Shown here piece after piece: positions 8,809-23,800 of a stretch of DNA of 64,000 bases. Location of the stretch: contig JAMKCF010000003.1 in NCBI GenBank assembly GCA_023634235.1, forward strand, positions 6,104,958 to 6,168,957, in the 5' to 3' direction. Origin of the DNA: Pisaster brevispinus (taxonomy: Eukaryota > Echinodermata > Asteroidea > Forcipulatida > Asteriidae). The notes under the pieces are model-generated. The model ran no database searches and was not told the DNA's origin. It saw only the letters and a list, made by a program, of their open reading frames with translations. Position 1 is the first letter of the stretch; the number at the start of each line of letters is the position of its first letter. Made by a program: the position numbers and the translations under genes.

Positions 8809-11800
8809 GTAAGTAGTAAAGGGAGTGGTTCCCATAAAATGAAAGTATGTCTTTTTAAAGGGTAATTTTGTTTTTAAAAAAAGAAAGATGTGTGCAAAAT
8901 GCAAACATCTTTCCAATGGTATCTGTCATTTGAATATGCAATTCTTACTGATAAAACAAACTCGTTGAAAAATGTTTGGTAGTATTAATCATGAATTTCA
9001 ACATTTGGAGTCCCAAAAAATATTCAGACTACCTAATATCTTCGTTAAATTGAATGTGTATGACTGCGAAATGGTGTGTATTAATTTTTTAGTATGTTGG
9101 TATTATATTTTGCAATACATGTACCTACCTTAACTTACATTAAGACAATGATGGGACAGAGTTGAGACAATGATGGGACAGACTTGAGATAATGAAGGGA
9201 CAGAGTTGCGACAATGAAGGGTCAGAGTTCAGACAATGAAGGGTCAGAGTTGAGACAATGATGGGTCTGAATTAAGACAATGAAGGGTCAGAGTTCAGAC
9301 AATGAATGGTCAGAGTTCAGACAAATAAGGGTCAGAGTTGAGACAATGATGGGACAGAGTTGAGACAATGAAGGGACAGAGTTGAGACAATGATGGGACA
9401 GAGTTGAGATAATGATGGGACAGAGTTGAGACAATGATGGGACAGAGTTGAGACAATGATGGGACAGAGTATAGACAATGATGGGACAGAGTTGAGACAA
9501 TGATGGGACAGAGTTGAGACAATGAAGGGTCAGAGTTGAGACAATGAAGGGACAGAGTATAGACAATGATGGGACAGAGTATAGACAATGATGGGACAGA
9601 GTTGAGACAATGATGGGACAGAGTTGAGACAATGATGGGACAGAGTTGAGAGACAATGATGGGACAGAGTTGAGACAATGATGGGACAGAGTTGAGACAA
9701 TGAAGGGACAGAGTATAGACAATGATGGGACAGAGTATAGACAATGATGGGACAGAGTTGAGACAATGAAGGGACAGAGTATAGACAATGATGGGACAGA
9801 GTTGAGACAATGAAGGGACAGAGTATAGACAATGATGGGACAGAGTTGAGACAATGATGGGACAGAGTTGAGACAATGATGGGACAGAGTTGAGACAATG
9901 ATGGGACAGAGTATAGACAATGATGGGACAGAGTTGAGACATTGATGGGACAGAGTTGAGACAATGATGGGACAGAGTTGAGACAATGAAGGGACAGAGT
10001 TGAGACAATGAAGCGACAGAGTATAGACAGTGATGGGACAGAGTATAGACAATGATGGGACAGAGTATAGACAATGATGGGACAGAGTTGAGACATTGAT
10101 GGGACAGAGTTGAGACAATGATGAGACAGAGTTGAGACAATGATGGGACAGAGTTGAGACCATGATGGGACAGAGTTGAGACAATGATGGGACAGAGTTG
10201 AGACATTGATGGGACAGAGTTGAGACAATGATGGGACAGAGTTGAGACAATGAAGGGACAGAGTATAGACAATGAAGGGACAGAGTTGAGACAATGATGG
10301 GACAGAGTTGAGACAATGGTGGGACAGAGTTGAGACAATGATGGGACAGAGTTGAGACAATGATGGGACAGAGTATAGACAATGATGGGACAGAGTTGAG
10401 ACAATGATGGGACAGAGTTGAGACATTGATGGGACAGAGTTGAGACAATGATGGGACAGAGTATAGACAATGATGGGACAGAGTTGAGACAATGAAGGGT
10501 CAGAGTTGAGACAATGGTGGGACAGAGTATAGACAATGATGGGACAGAGTATAGACAATGATGGGACAGAGTTGAGACAATGAAGGGACAGAGTAAAGAC
10601 AATGATGGGACAGAGTTGAGACAATGATGGGACAGAGTATAGACAATGATGGGACAGAGTATAGACAATGATGGGACAGAGTTGAGACAATGAAGGGTCA
10701 GAGTTGAGACAATGATGGGCGGAGTTGAGACAAGGAAGGGACAAAGTTGAGACAATGATGGGATGGTTTAAAAAATCTTATTCCAGTATTTGAATTCATT
10801 CATTTTAAAGAATTACATTTGTAGGTCTGTTGAATCAATACAAAAGAATCTATTGATGGTAAAGTGTTTTCCTGTTTTAAAAATTTGAAAGATAAAAACA
10901 AACTTTAATGCCCTTAAGTTTTTGAATATCTTTACTTAAAATATGAGCAGTGTTTTGGTATTTCACCTGATCCTTAAGGGTGTGGGGGAAGGTTTAGGGG
11001 AGAAGTAAAAACAAATGTACATTTGTACAAATCAATAACAGAGGATTTTCTGCATTTGTTACACAAGTTCTCCCTCAAGGCAGATTTTGTTTGATGCAGA
11101 TTTTGTTTAAACTCTACAACCTCCTGCCCCTCAGCGCAGAGCCAGATCAGAAAGCCAGGACTCCCCCGGCAAATCAGCATTACTCCTCACACCTTGTGAA
11201 TACAAGCTACCTGTGATTCAGACAAGAGTTTAGCATTCATGAAATATTCATGGGCGGTTTTGTGTGAGGGAGCAGAGTGATTTGATATTCAGCGGTACTT
11301 CATCATGGCAAGGTTATTTGGGATAAAAAGCCATGGATTCCTTTCCTGGCAACTTCTCCACAGTGCAGAGCTTTCACTGCACGCAGGTGTTATCTTAAGC
11401 TGCACTGAGCTTATAGAGCTGTCCCATTCTTGAATTTGACATCATGTACATGTGCATGTAGAATTGAGCAGTTGACGTCAACTATCTTGCTTTTAGCCTT
11501 TTATTTAAAAGCAGCTTGTGTAGCATATGGATTCAACAGTATTTTACAAAACACAGGCCCCTTTATTAAAGGGACATTCACAAAATGTTTGAAGGATCTC
11601 AAAGAGATACTAGACAAGAAATTTTGCTCCATTCAATTTTTCCATCTGCTTAAATTATGCTCTGGTATTTGCCCGTGTGTTCCCTAAACCTGTAAATTTA
11701 GGGTGTTCAAAACAGGTTGTCCGAAAGACAGATATTCCTCTCTGGCCATTACAAGTGTGTGTCAAACTTTGGTTCCTGATTTATGTAATTTTCTGCAAAC

Positions 11801-14800
11801 AGAAGATATTGACAAACTGGGGAGACTGCCAACATAAGGCTAAGATATGCTTTGATTTTGGCCTCGTTGTTTCCTAAGCCTGTAAATTTAGGATGTCCAG
11901 ATTCAAAGAAGGGTGTCCGAAAGACAGATTCCTCTCTGGCTATGACAAGTGTGTGTCAATGTGTTAATATGTGGTTCCTGATTTTTGTAATTTTTGTGAA
12001 CTGGAGATATACAATTTTTTCTTTGCTCAACCCGAAATTATTCAAAATTGACCCAGTCAGTTTCCCTTGTGGCTTATTACTTGATATTTGAAGAAAAAGA
12101 ATTTGCATTCCCATTTTGGTGATCCTTTGGCTCTCGCTTCCCAGGTTGTCTTGTAAACTTGGGTGTCATCCCTGGCTACATGGTAAACCAAGTTATATGG
12201 CTTGTGACTGGCACCCCACCCCCCTTAACAAAGATCAAATGACAAAATAGGGAGACCACACCAACATGAGGCTTGATAGCTCAATTGGTAGAGAACAACA
12301 CGTTTATCTGGAGGTCATTTTTTCAAGTCACGCTCTAGTAAATTTTTCTTTGTTCAACCCCGAATTAGTTTTACAAACTAGACAGTGTAACTTATACAGT
12401 GCGACTTCATCATTCCTTTAAACCTGAATGCAGCAAATTGCAAAAGGGAATGATATCGTATTGATCAGTCCTGCAATCAATTTCATTTCACTTTACTGAG
12501 GGTTGCTTATCAAGTAGGTGACAGCAGCCAGATTTAATATCTATGTTTGCACTGGCAGCGTCAGTCGTCATGACCATGTTTTGCTGTAGTTAAACAGACT
12601 AGAAAATCCAATCCATCATTTTTCAACTGCGTATTAAAGGGACTCTACACCATTGGGTCTGGAAAAGTGAATTCAGTCCAGTTTTGTACAGGGATTCAGG
12701 TTGGCTAAAGTGGTCTGTTACCCTGCCTTAATCCTTTGCAGACCCCGGTTCGAATCCTACCTCGGACTTTGCATGTAGATTGTGTTTTCAGTCCCTACCC
12801 AATTATGCAGGATTTCCCCATATTGGGGTTTTGTCCTACAGCTCAAATTGAACATTTCCTCCTGTTGTTGGCGCAAGGCCCTGTTGGATGTGTAATAAAA
12901 AGTCATAAAATTTCTTAAAATTCACCCAGTTATTTTCCCTTGTGGTTTGTTACTTGATATTTGAAATAAAAAAAGTGGCATCCCCTTAAGGTGATCCCTT
13001 GGCTGCCGCTTCCCAGGTTGTATTGTAAACATGGGTGTGATCCCTGGCTACACAGCAGCTAATGGTTGTGTGGCTTCTGACTGGCACCCCTGAACAAAGA
13101 TATTACTGCCAACATAGGGCTAGATAGCTCAGTTGGTAGAGCACCAGCACGCTTCCTGAGGGATCGCTGGTTCAAATCCTACTCTAGTCCATTTTTTTTT
13201 CGTTCAACCCCAAATTATTTAAAAGTTACCCAGTCGCTTTCCCTTGGGGTTCATTACTTTATATGCCTTTTGAACAATTTATTTAAAAACTCAATTACAC
13301 GCTGTTGTGCCATCTATTGAACCTGTTGTGTGTGTGTGTGTGTGTTTTGCACTGGGTAAGACTTTGGAGTTTTCAGTGCACTTTTTCTTCAGCTTGTTAA
13401 ATAGGAGATTGTTGAACTGAAAAGGTTTAGAATGCACTAATAAATCTTCAAGAGGTGTTTAGGATAACACTGGACTACAAGACTTGTTTGGTTGTGGGGT
13501 TGCTGGCCAAGTTCTAAAATGACTGGACTCTGGCCAGTGGTCCAGTGGGCATTTCAAGCTCTGAACTGAACTGGGTGAGCTTTACAATCAGTGAGCTTTG
13601 AAATTGACACTAATCATCTGCGCTGATAATTACCAAGACCGTTTACTTTGTCTTCAATTAAAACTTGTCCATGGTGAACAACATGCGCCGAGAATCTCAG
13701 TGATATTGAACTGCGGCTGTTATTGCTGACTTGATGCCAGCTCGTCTCGGTCATCAGCAGTGAATTGATTGCTATTCCGTTGATTGATGGCGCACTGTTG
13801 AATAATGAGAAAGTCATCTTGACTTACTCGTCAACACTCCCGGTTCAATGTCATTTTCTTCGCTATGCAGACTACAATGTAAGCTTAAAGGGACAGTATG
13901 GAATCTAGTGTTCTAATTCATCATTTTCTGATCATTGAATCAACTACATGTACTCCGCCCAAAGAGGGCTTGGTTTTATCTTTTGATAGTGTGACGGTTA
14001 TAAAGATATCCCCGCAGAGCTTACTAATTGTTCCTTTAAATGTACTATTTCCTTTCATTTGTGTACATATTACTTCCTGCATTTATAGCCATCCACTGAT
14101 TGCCTTTTATTATGCAAATGTTTTATTATGCAAATTAAACCTGTTTACACTTGCGCCCTCACAAGCCCCTGCTTTCACGTTAACTTTTTACATGAAAGAG
14201 AAGCAACACTACCAGACTCTGCTCTATTCTCTACATTATCAGATCTCGAATAAAAAATCATTTGGATAGTTATTTTCCTCAACCCAGCTAGTATCCTGGT
14301 GTCACAATAGTAAACTTACACGAGAAATGCAATTTTATAACATCTACGATTATACATGCAGATGTAAACAATATTGACCTAATTTCACATTGACTGAAAT
14401 GTTTGATATTTGACGGAATACTTAAATATTTCCTGATGTTAAAGAGTCCAAGGTCAAGTTCAGTTTTGTAAATACATTCATTTTCCAATAGATAACCTTC
14501 TCATGAATATAGGGGACAACATTACAAGTCTAACCTCATGTCAAAATGGTGTTAAATGCCAAGTGTTTGATACCGTTTTAGTTCAATTTTTGTCTAAATC
14601 CAACAATGTTCGATGACAACACATTTTAAAACTTAAGTCGGTATTTTTTTGTACAGAGAACTTTCAGCTCATTCCTGAATTCTGATGATATTCAAACAAA
14701 ATAGCATTGCATTTGACCCATTGACTGGTGCAAACATTCCTCTTTGGAATGTGCAAAGTACATACCCGTTTGTTTTTGATGTGTAATGGCGTTATGTTGT

Positions 14801-17800
14801 AAATTTCACTCTGAACAAGTATCATTCAAATAAAATGGCCATTTTAATTAACTTGTAACTTTTCCCCCAAATTCATGAGGACTCTATCTATTGGAAAATG
14901 AGTGCATCACAAAACTCAATTTGACCTTGGAGCCCATCTTTAGGGATTGGTACAATCTTGTATAAAGTTTAACTTCTGCTGGTAATCTGTCCATGGCCTC
15001 ATTGATAGTGTACCTTTAGGTCAATAAATGGAGAAGCTGGCGGTCTTTGTAGCATACACCAGTCTTGTTGTCTGACTCTCTTGCTTTTTCCTCCAGCCTG
15101 ATCATCCATGGTTTAAGGTCAATATCAAGCTATCTATGTGTAGCTTAAGGCAGTCTTCCTGTTGGACACCCGGTGTATGCTTTGCACTGTATAGTCTGTG
15201 CTTTCCTGAGGCCTGTGGATAAAATAAACCACAAACACCATGGTTGGGATTTGAACCCATGACCTTCTGCATTCCCAGATGTCTGAAATGCTAGACTACC
15301 AAGCTTGCCTGTTGACAAGAGGCAAGTTTGAATTCTCTAATAAGCAGGGCATACCGCAGACAACTGAAAAGCAAAGCTGCCCTGATTCTGCAGAAAGTTC
15401 CTTGAAAATAAACCAATCTTTTCATGTTCTGATGAACAAATTTTAAAATCTTCCCGATTGTGGAAACTTTTTACCCTATAATGTCGAATATAATTCTAAA
15501 TTTTTCCAAGTGCTGCACATAATATCCCTGATTATAAGCTATACAAATGTTGGCAGCTCTTGAAATGATGTAATCATTCAGCAAGCGTCAAGCGATGCCT
15601 TTAATCTTTTTCTCTGCAGGGCTTAAAATATTATATTCATTTCTTAAAGGTAGAGTATACCTCGGTAATTACTCCAAAAATTTAGGACCATTAAAACTGA
15701 CTTGATAAGAAGCACTACAGCTGTTGATAAAGTCTAACTTTTTGAGAAACAATTCCCTTCAAACGTTTCTCAGGTTGTGTATTCCAATTATGGATTATTC
15801 TTCCTGCGCGGACATAACCACCCCAGCTTTTCGGCGATATCTCAAAAACGCTACAGCCTTTTGAAATGAAAAATGTTTGTAAGTTCTTGTTTAATTTATA
15901 ATTCCCCCAATGTATGATACTGTATTCCTAACAGTAATGCAGAATTTAATATTTTATCTGGAAGAGAGATTTGTTGTCTTCTAATGACCTCTCAGGAAGA
16001 AGGTAATGTGTAATGTTTAGTCAGGTACATTCCTCTATCTGCTAAGGTGAAGGAAAGTCATTTTACTGTTAGTTTGAAATGAATGCTCTGAGCAAATTCT
16101 TTTGTTATCATGTAAACTTTATTTGAGTTAATGGAATTATTGTTTTAACCTTCTCCATTGTGACTGAGTATGTTCCTTTTGTGGACGAACACAAGAAATC
16201 AAATCAAATCAAATCAAATCAAATGACATTGTATGAATTTACTGTAGGACGAAACCAAATCGTAATATTGTCATTTCTCCCCCTCCCCCCCCCCCCACCA
16301 ACTCAATCATATTTTTTCCTAATACACACGTAGTTCATGTTAACTGTATGTATGAACAATCCTTTCTCCATAGTACATCATACTGATCATTTCTTTCAAT
16401 GCAAAGCCTAACACCACATCATCTGGCCTGGTTTCCAAGCCAAGATCTGGGTTAATGTGTACATATACCCACCACAGAGTCAGAGACTGACGCCACATTA
16501 CTATTAATGTATGCTGTGTGACTGTCCAGACTTGACCATGTTTGCCCGAGTGTGTAAGTGCCTCAGTACATAGCAGTGTAACCTCAGTCACTTTATGTAC
16601 ACGAGGGTTCTCCCATAGCACAAGCTAGCGTATTGTCCTGATACGCGCAATTTGCGTGCGAAGTATGTGCCAATACGTGCAAATCTCGGCTGATACGCAC
16701 AAACAAAACTGTAATTTATTTATTCATTTATTTTTTAGTTTAAATTTTCGGGTCAAATAGACAAAAAATTTGATCTAGGATCTTGGTACTGTTTCAAACA
16801 TAACGGTTTTGTGAAGGTTTTATACATTTTTTATTCTAGATTCAGTGGTTTTGCATGTGCAACATAGTCTTTGTGGATTTTATGTAACGATGCATTAGTG
16901 CATTAAATAAAAAAATAAAAAAAGAGTGTACAGATTTTCCCAATTGACATTTTGGCTCAGCAGTGACGCTTCCTGTACTTGCTTACTTACATCATACTCT
17001 GTAAGGGATGAGTTTTTGTGCCACAATGTATACACACACAGCTGCATTTTTTTACATTGTAAGTAGGATGTCTTGGAACGTTTACCGATTGAATTGCAAA
17101 TTAGTGTAGCACTGCAGGCTTACAAAATAAACAGTCACGTCTTTTGGACTGTGTCAACAGAAACGCTCTTTACTTTTCTGTTTTGCCAATATTAAAAAAA
17201 TTCCCTGCAGCTTACAAGATACAAGTGGAATTCATCGGTAGCGTTAACCGTTCCTGTGTCATTGATTGCTTTTCCCAGTGGGTCTTAAATGCTTTTCTGT
17301 CTAGGGCATTTATCTGACTGGATGCACCGTTCCGGTGCAAGCCCTCAGTCCTGGCGTTGCAGCTTAACGTGAGCTGAGGTTTAATTTGTCTGTAACGTTA
17401 ATGCTAGGAATGCTTTATGTTTATTATTTGGTTTTTACCCATACACCGATGTGTGTCAAAGCACTGTATACTCAGTACTTTCCCCAAGTCCTGTGAAAAA
17501 ATCCACAGGCGTATTATTATTCGTGTGGGATTCAAACCCACGACCTTTGTCATTCTAGAGCAGATGTCTTACCAACTAGACCACCAAGATTGCCCAGTAG
17601 CTAGAGGCAGTTTGAATCCTATATTTCAGCAGCGGGCACCAGCAACATTTTAATAGATGTTAAATTTGCATCGGGGATAAAGAATATTATGTGGTTTTAC
17701 CCCTTACACCGATGTGTGCGAGGCACTCATACATGTATGTTTGGCACAAAGCTTTCATTTTAGAAGAGAACAGAAGTACCTAAACATTCTTACCACTTAC

Positions 17801-20800
17801 GTGTAAAAGAGAAGGTTATTAAATGAGGCCATATGATATATTCAAAGGAAAGGTATGATTGGTAATCACTCTTAAAATTAATAGCAATAAAACTTACTTG
17901 GTTAGAAGTACAAAAAAATAGTTAGTGGCCGACGTTTCAACCCTAGCAGAGTCTTTCTCGAAGGCTAAAAAAAAAAAAAAAAAAGTACAGCAGCTTTCGA
18001 TAGAATAAAGCATTTTGAGAATCATTTCACTTCTAAGTAATGTGGTTCCGGAAAAAGATATCATTTTTTTATCCTCCAAAATTTGAATCTGGGAAACTTT
18101 ACTGTCAGATATGTTGCTCAGATTGTGTATTCCAATTACGGATTATTCTTCCTGCGTGGACATACCGCTCTGTATTTTCAGCGATATCTCAAAAACGCTA
18201 CCACCTTTTAGAATAAAAATTTGTACAGGTTAGTTTGATGTTATACATCAACATTTATATAGTATTAAAACTATCGAACGGTTCCAAAAACTAAAGGTTT
18301 ATGTGCCCTTTAAAGGGTGGGTATACTTTTGTTATTACTCAAAAAATTAATGACCATGAAAACCTACTTGGTAAAGAGCACTGGAGAGCTGTTGATGTTA
18401 TAAAACGATGTTAGAAACGACCCCCTTTGAAGTTTTAGAGAAGGAGGTTATTTTTCACCCCCAAATTTGAATCTGGGAAAGGCTTCTCAGGCATCTGAAA
18501 GCCCACAATTCTAGGCAACAAGGATGTATTTTTCTTTCAACATTTTGTTGCATCTTCGATAACCAATTGAGCTCAAATTTTCACAGGTTTAATATTTCAT
18601 GCATATATGTTGGCATACACTAAGTGAGGATACTGGTCTTTGACAATTACCAAAAGTATACCCTGACTTTAATAAATTTTGAAAACAATAAATACATGCG
18701 CATCACAAGCAGCTTGTGATTTCACTCAGAGAGCTCAGCTCTTTTTGTGTCGGGAAATTATAATAAATGTTGCTTTATTCAGTTTTTCCCCCCACTAAGA
18801 ACATGGTTTTGTCTCTGGAGGATTAAATGCATTATGCCGGCTGAGAGTGGCGCTGTATTTTTTTTGTCTTCATCTCTGCCAATCATCTGCTCTTATATAC
18901 CCAAGCTCACGGGTCCGGAATTTATCCTGCTCTTCCTGTCCCCGCCTCCTCCATCACTCCGAAGGCCATTAGCGTCTTAGATGACGCTCCATCCCCCCCC
19001 CCCCCCATAGTGATGAAGACTTGCTGGATGAGTACAGAGACGAGCATGGTGTCACTGTGTCAGCTCCTATTGAGAAATCAAGTTTCCAAGTGAATGCGGT
19101 CGTGACACGTTGCCACGGGGCGCTAGGCAGAGGAAATTTCCGATTTAAAGAGTAATTGTCTGTAATTTGGTCCGATTGGAGTGTGAAAGAGAAGATGGTG
19201 AGGGTACGGCGTCTGAAATCTCTGGTGTGCCTCACTGCCTGGGGTAATTTCAGTGCTGATCCAAATAGAAATTTTATATCTAAACTTGACTAGCGTTAAC
19301 CCACATCAACCTAACTGCAGGACCCCCTGTAGTATACACAAATGCTGTAAACACCTACATTGTACCCTCGGGAAATTCTGTGTGAACAACAAATAAGTGG
19401 CTTTCTTTATGAAATACTCATGTTACTAAAATGATATGCGATGGGAAACGTGGCAAAATTTATATGGCATTAAAGAGATTCATGTCTTTCCAACTGTAAA
19501 CAGTTTGTTGAAGCTTGCCAGGCAGTAATTTATGCTTATTGTAATTTGTCAATAAGCCCAACTAGTGCTAAGGCAGAGACAGCGTTTATGTAATGTGACC
19601 AGTTAGGTGTAGTTGGGTTGAACCCTGTGTAAAATTTGTATTATAGTCTATTGAACAAATGATACATGTACAAATTTCCCCTGTGCCGTCTACAGAGATT
19701 CTATGTGTTCAAGAAACTGATGATAAAATCTAACCTGGGCCCAATATCATAGAGCTGCGTAAGCACAAAAATTTGCTAAGCACAACAAAATTATGCTTAC
19801 TAGACTAAGGTTACCAGCCAAGATATAATGTCGCATATGTACAATTTGTGACTGGTATCCTGCCCAGTTTGGCTTAGCAGCAAATTGTTGAAAAGCAGTA
19901 TTTTCTGCTTTAAAAGCAGCTGTAGGAAATTGGGTCCTGATCACAAAATCTCATTTGTCTCCAAGTTGGTATTTTGTTGAGTAGGCCCTAATGAAAGCGT
20001 GTTTTGATAATGCCAGTGTCCACATTACTCGGTCATCCATAAACCAAACTACTCTGTGAAATGTCATCACAAGATGAGATTTCTTCAAGATAAAATATAT
20101 TTCTAACAGTGATCAGTTGTCATCAACTTGAGCTGTTTAATTAATGTTTGTCATCCACTAGTATCAAGTAAATTTTTGATTTGGGGTTCAACAAAGAAAA
20201 ATTTACTAGAGATGGATTTGAAGTTATTTTAAATTTACCCAGTCAGTTTTTTTTTGTGGTTTATTACTTGACAATTAGAATACAAAAGTTGCATCTCCTT
20301 TTAAGGTGATCCCTTGGCTGCCGCTTCCCTGGTTGTGTCCTAAATTTGAGTGTGATCCCTGGCTATAAAGCAGTTAAAGGTTGTATGGCTCCTGACTGGC
20401 ACCCTGAACGAGATATAGGGAGGCCGTCAACAAAGGGCTAGATAGCACAGTTTGTAGAGTGCCGGCACGTTCAACCGGAGGTCGTTGGTTCAAATCCCGC
20501 TCTAGTCAATTTTTCTTTGGTCAACCCCAAGTTATCCAAATTAGTCCGGTGCTCTAAACTGGTGCTCTTAAACTTAAAACTGTAAGTTTCTGCAGACTGT
20601 CAACATTCTAATTGTTAAAATGTACACATACAGTATGAACATCATTGACACTGCTGTATTTGTTTATGCATTGCACTCAGGTCATACTTTGTGCTTCTTA
20701 AATTAATTGCAAGGGATATCCAGAATGCTCCAGATTGCACAGTAGGGCTTAGAAAACCAAGATAAACACCAAGCAAAAAACATTCAGAAGACCTTGTTTC

Positions 20801-23800
20801 AATTCAAAGTCCTTTGACCAAACTTGCCAAATTTGGGTCCAGAATGCCCCACAGTTTTGAAAAATCCTGGGAAGAATCCTGTATAATGTCACATATTATG
20901 AGTACCTACATTCTGATGGAAGTACAGCTGTAGTTCATAATACAGGTTGTGTAACGTCAAATTTACCTTGAGATCTTGCTTCTGCCGGTTGGAAAAAGAC
21001 AAAGAATGTGACACAATTTTTCTACCGATGCAGGCAAACTGGGCATTTATCAATGGTTACTGATGCTTACCTAGGGTTATGTTTTTGTGTGTGTCAAACT
21101 CAATATTTCTGATTTGACAATTTCTTTGCAGAAATCATCTGTGGTAAACTGTTATCATCAAACTCATGGTTTTATTCACTAATTGTTTGGTAAACTGCTG
21201 AATTATTGTTATTTCTCTTTCTTTGTAGAAGTTACTGGCAGTAAACTGCATCAAACTCCTATGGTTAATTCACAAATTTCAGGATAACTATTGATGGTAA
21301 ACTGCTAAATTATTGTTAACTTGAATTCTCTCTTTACAGAAATCATTGGTGGTAAACTGTTAAAGCAAGGTGAGGAAGTACAGGCAGAGAAAGAACTCAA
21401 AGGCAAGGTGGTGGGCATCTACTTCTCAGCTCATTGGGTAAGTCTTTCAATGTGAAAACTGACAAACACAAAGTGTGCGACTGATGTGAATATAGTCATA
21501 ACCCACACCGGTGTTCCACCATATACGCATGCACACCACCCACAACGATCAGTTTTGCTAGAGTGCCAAATGCGTGAGGAGTAGGTTTTTCATGCTATCT
21601 TTAGTTCTTAGATTTAGATGCAACTCAGGATAAAACTTAGCACTAGCACTTTGAACGGAAGTTTTAGAGCAGTTTTGAACTTATGCAAATTAGGTACCCT
21701 TTCAAGATTTTGTTTTCTGGTGTCACCTCTTCAAAATATCTTCTCTAGGACAAAATTATATGCTTTGGACCAATCGGTCACAATCTCGTCAACATTTGGG
21801 TCTAAAAAACCTGACTAATTATCAGAACCTCGGCTGCTAAAAATTACCCCCTTCAATGTATTTTTTTCTTTACTATTAAAACACAACGATTTATTTCATA
21901 CTCTGTGAATGTGTATGCATTTTGTTTTCTTACATGAACTGCCAGCATGGATCCCAGACTGCATGCATGTCTGAAGGTATTGTTAGTGTGTGTTTGAAGA
22001 GACTGAGGTGGGCAGGCTTTTTTATGTCCTTCCTGGTCCTATGGTTTGAAGGTGTTGGGGTATGCTTTGAAAGAGTGTTTTTACTCTTTTTCTATGCACA
22101 TTTTGTTTGGAGAAATTGCAAGTTTGCTGTTCCTGTTGCGTTAAACTCATCTTTGACATTGTTTCTGAAGGTTCCTGTGACTGTCATAGGATTTTTCTCA
22201 AATCCATCATAATCCTACAGCTCAAAGCTGTGGCCTCTCACTCATTGGGTAGGCAGACCTAATGGGACTCTAGGTGGCAGCAGACTTACCTGGTAAATCC
22301 ATAGTTCTTGGAAATGTGGGCATGCTCAGAATAACGCAAACAATGAAAACTTTTCTGGTACAAGTAAGTCTGCTGCCACCTAGTGTTCCAAAGCCTCCCA
22401 TTAGACACATTACTGTGTGCAACATTGTGACTTGTAAGGATATCTTTGTCTGGACTTCAGGTTTTGTTTTCACAGACGCGTTGATCTCTCTCTGCCTTCA
22501 AGATTTCATGAAAGATGACAACTGGTCAATGGTCAGCAAATGTTGTCCTTGAGTAGGATTTGAAACTTTGGAGCACAATCAAGTGAGGTTTGAGGTGACA
22601 TAAAGTGCATAAATCTCTTGCGAGTAGTGGTGGTTCTGAGCCAAGCCCACCTACAATACCAGTTAATCTCTTCGGCAGTACTTAAGCAGCCTGCAGCAAC
22701 AGAGTCCAGCATTCTCCTGAAGACGATCAGAGCAGACTGATCGAAAACGTCAAGTTGTCAAACCACCGGTTCTTCTCAGAACCACCACTACTGAAAAGAG
22801 ATTTATGCACATGGTGTCACCGCAAACCTCACTTGCATTTGCAATGTAGTCCTTGCTCTATGAGTGAAGGAAGACATTGCCTACAATGTGTCGGAGCCAT
22901 AAGTCCTAAATTTGTGGTGATAGAGAGTCTATAAAGTGTCTTAAAGGCAAAGTATACTTTTTTTTTTTTTAACTGTTTGATTTATCACATCCTATGTAAA
23001 TGTAAATAGGCCTATACAATAAAACCAACCTGTGAAAACTTTGTTTCAAAAGGTGGTAGCGTTCTAGATATTGCTGAAAATCTGGAGCGGTTATGTCCAC
23101 TCAGGAAGAATTGGAATATACAGTCTGAGAAATTTTTTATGTCTCAGATTGAACTGTTTTTAAATCCCTTTCTCTAAAACCATATTCCTTAGAAAGAAAT
23201 CGTTTCTTAAAGTTTGATACATTATCAACAGCTGCAGTGCTTCTTACCAAGTAAGTTTTTATGGTCATTCATTTTTGGAGCAATCACCGAAGGTATACCC
23301 TGGCCCTTTAAGTGTACGCTGCATGCACACACAAGCATGTCAATGCTGCTCACTTAGTTCCCATTCTGTGCACAGCTTGCTCTGATTGACTTCACCATGC
23401 TGTAGCTGTGACGCCATGCTGTGGCGTCCAAATGACTCATGAAAGAAGCGATGGATGTGTGGTGGTGATTGGTGAAGCACATCGTTATCAGCTCTCCACG
23501 CTGGTTTTATTCTTAAGAGTTACTGTTGCTTCCAAGGTTGGCACTCCGGGTGGGATTTGATCCTTGGTCACTCTCTTGTATCTGTGAATGGCGTTGAGGG
23601 CGCTTGTTTCAAATCACTGCTTTAGAGGTACACCACACTAAATAAACTTCCTATTGCAACCAACGCTAAACACAACCAACAAAAATACTTTAAATTCTCT
23701 CAGCCTCTTGGAAAGTCATCAAATATATTATCGGACAAATGAACTTCAGATTACCTATTTATTTTTTTTGGTCAGTAACCTGACAACTGAACGACTCTGG

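Noticed and set aside
9288..10755. Long minus-strand ORFs of 386, 404 and 481 codons
   Set aside because: They are the three reading frames of a 22-bp minisatellite without stops, with no start context, domain or end outside the array.
13898..14269. 123-codon ORF in the long NXN intron
   Set aside because: AT-rich, low-complexity hydrophobic translation without motif or conserved splice sites.
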